5,606 nt of DNA from Minisyncoccota bacterium (lineage in GTDB: Bacteria > Patescibacteriota > Minisyncoccia > Phycocordibacterales > UBA2100): NCBI GenBank assembly GCA_020058565.1, contig JAGVDT010000121.1, forward strand, positions 1-5,606, in the 5' to 3' direction. The notes beneath the pieces were generated by a model. That model did no database searches. It saw only the letters and a program-made list of their open reading frames with translations, and had not been told where the DNA came from. The translations under genes and the position numbers were made by a program. Within the stretch, counting starts at the first letter, position 1; every line of letters begins with the position of its first letter. Below are positions 4,961-5,606 of this stretch, one piece after another.

Positions 4961-5053
4961 CTAGCCGCTGCAGCTGCACTGCGGACATGGACTGCCTGCA
5001 GTGTGCTCGTGTCCACACTTCGCGCAGGCATCTGCCATCTGGACTTCTTCCAT
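4961..5053 (-). CDS. 30-residue zinc-ribbon-like microprotein
   Basis: A short ORF of 30 codons plus TAG sits between the Gmad2 gene and nth on the same strand. It has five Cys and two His: C10-A-K-C13-G-H15-E-H17, then C23-P-Q-C26-S-C28. Two CxxC knuckles about ten residues apart, with Gly after the first, are what a minimal zinc ribbon needs. The acidic N-terminus starts MEEVQMADA; M6 is a possible internal start. GAG within AAAGAGAT lies 5 bases before the ATG and could serve as a weak ribosome site. An in-frame TAG a dozen codons upstream bounds the ORF. The stop is 17 bases from the nth start, so the two are probably co-transcribed. Partner and function are unknown; binding of zinc or a nucleic acid is inference. 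A 13-bp hairpin with a bulge (4993-5030) lies within it and could be an alternative reason for the conserved-looking sequence. Confidence 0.6.
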   Translation of the reverse strand: MEEVQMADACAKCGHEHTAGSPCPQCSCSG

Positions 5054-5117
5054 ACGATCTCTTTGTTGTCTGCTAATGCGCTGATACTATCCAACCAAAA
5101 TGAATATTTGATGAAGT

Positions 5118-5606
5118 TTATTCGATCACGATGGGAATTTCGAGTGAATCGTCATGCTCCGGAAGACCTGAGGGGTTGTCTTTCATAAAGACTAGAGTGG
5201 CCGGACCGGTATACGAGCCACTGACAGACACATCTGCCTCGAAATCCACCAGATCAGTCGTCATCCAATCGCCGATTGCCTGCATTGCCCCCTGCGCGAT
5301 TTTCTCACCCTCAGGAGTCTGAATCATGTACGGCGCTGAGGCTTCAAAAAACCAATTGCCTGGGGCTTTGCCCGTGATGCTGAATTTCTTGCCCACGGCA
5401 TCCATGGGCTTGGGAGAGGTTACGGAGACTTTTTCATGCAAAGGTGCAGGTGTCGGTCCGCTAGCTGGCGGAGGTGTAGGACTTGGCGTTGGCGTCGAGG
5501 TGATTGGCGTACCGTCAGAAACGCTTGGCGCTTCGACTCTTTCAACCCAGAGCATCCAGCTAAGCGCGGCAACAGCCACCAAAAGCACTGCAATGATTAT
5601 CGTCGA
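5118..5606 (-). CDS. membrane-anchored Gmad2 Ig-like domain protein, 5' end outside window
   Basis: The last 162 residues are present and the frame is open through base 5606, so the start lies outside. The first 20 visible residues (IIIAVLLVAVAALSWMLW core) form a membrane helix or uncleaved signal anchor. The GTG at 5586-5588 is inside this helix and is not a credible start. A Pro/Thr/Ser linker follows (about 33-55; repeated TPTPSPTPPP type), then a domain (60-162) with the marks of Gmad2, the immunoglobulin-like domain first named from spore-germination proteins: SPKP (64-67), ITGKAPGNWFFEA (77-89), GDWMT (112-116) and KDNPSGLPEHDD (142-153). The expected location is outside the cytoplasmic membrane on a flexible stalk. 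The role is unknown, perhaps binding of cell-wall or surface partners. The end at TAA (5118-5120) is 64 bases from the microprotein. Confidence 0.88.
   Translation of the reverse strand, partial: STIIIAVLLVAVAALSWMLWVERVEAPSVSDGTPITSTPTPSPTPPPASGPTPAPLHEKVSVTSPKPMDAVGKKFSITGKAPGNWFFEASAPYMIQTPEGEKIAQGAMQAIGDWMTTDLVDFEADVSVSGSYTGPATLVFMKDNPSGLPEHDDSLEIPIVIE

Noticed and set aside
4993..5030. Hairpin (TGCCTGCAGTGTG paired with CACACT and GCAGGCA, 4-base bulge) as a terminator or ncRNA
   Set aside because: No T-run follows on either strand, and the bases lie inside the Cys-rich ORF, which explains them at least as well.

Overview
The window is about 5.6 kb of compact, near 50% GC bacterial DNA in which every recognisable gene lies on the minus strand. 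Read in transcription order (from high to low coordinates) it holds: the 3' part of a membrane-anchored Gmad2-domain protein; a 30-residue cysteine-rich zinc-ribbon-like microprotein; an endonuclease III homologue (nth); an alpha/beta hydrolase; a membrane-anchored MurF-type ligase; a D-alanine--D-alanine ligase (ddl); and the 5' part of a HAD-IB phosphatase-like gene. No tRNA, rRNA, CRISPR array or transposase gene was seen.

The style suggests a Patescibacteria/CPR (Parcubacteria-like) genome. Signs of this are an exported Gmad2 protein with a Pro/Thr linker, a MurF whose N-terminal domain is replaced by two membrane helices, a tiny zinc-ribbon protein, short intergenic spaces filled with palindromes, and a degenerate 7-bp repeat. 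This assignment is inference; nothing in the window fixes the taxon. TGA is used as an ordinary stop (abhydrolase, ddl), which argues against the code-25 lineages.

Functionally, ddl and murF are consecutive peptidoglycan-precursor genes: Ddl makes D-Ala-D-Ala and MurF joins it to UDP-MurNAc-tripeptide. Most other genes look like loosely associated housekeeping functions: base-excision repair, a serine hydrolase, a HAD phosphatase and a surface protein.

The least ordinary parts are the spaces between genes. Four of the junctions carry inverted repeats: 267-310 plus 323-356, 1617-1654, 3262/3395 and 4140/4256. The murF-ddl junction also has 17 head-to-tail 7-bp units starting on the base after the murF stop. 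Two of the palindromic elements share a near-identical terminus. Other points worth a second look are the unannotated zinc-ribbon microprotein ahead of nth, loss of two of the four Fe-S ligand cysteines in Nth, a coding-like tail after the abhydrolase stop that one fewer T would fuse to it, and a promoter placed so that ddl mRNA would be leaderless.
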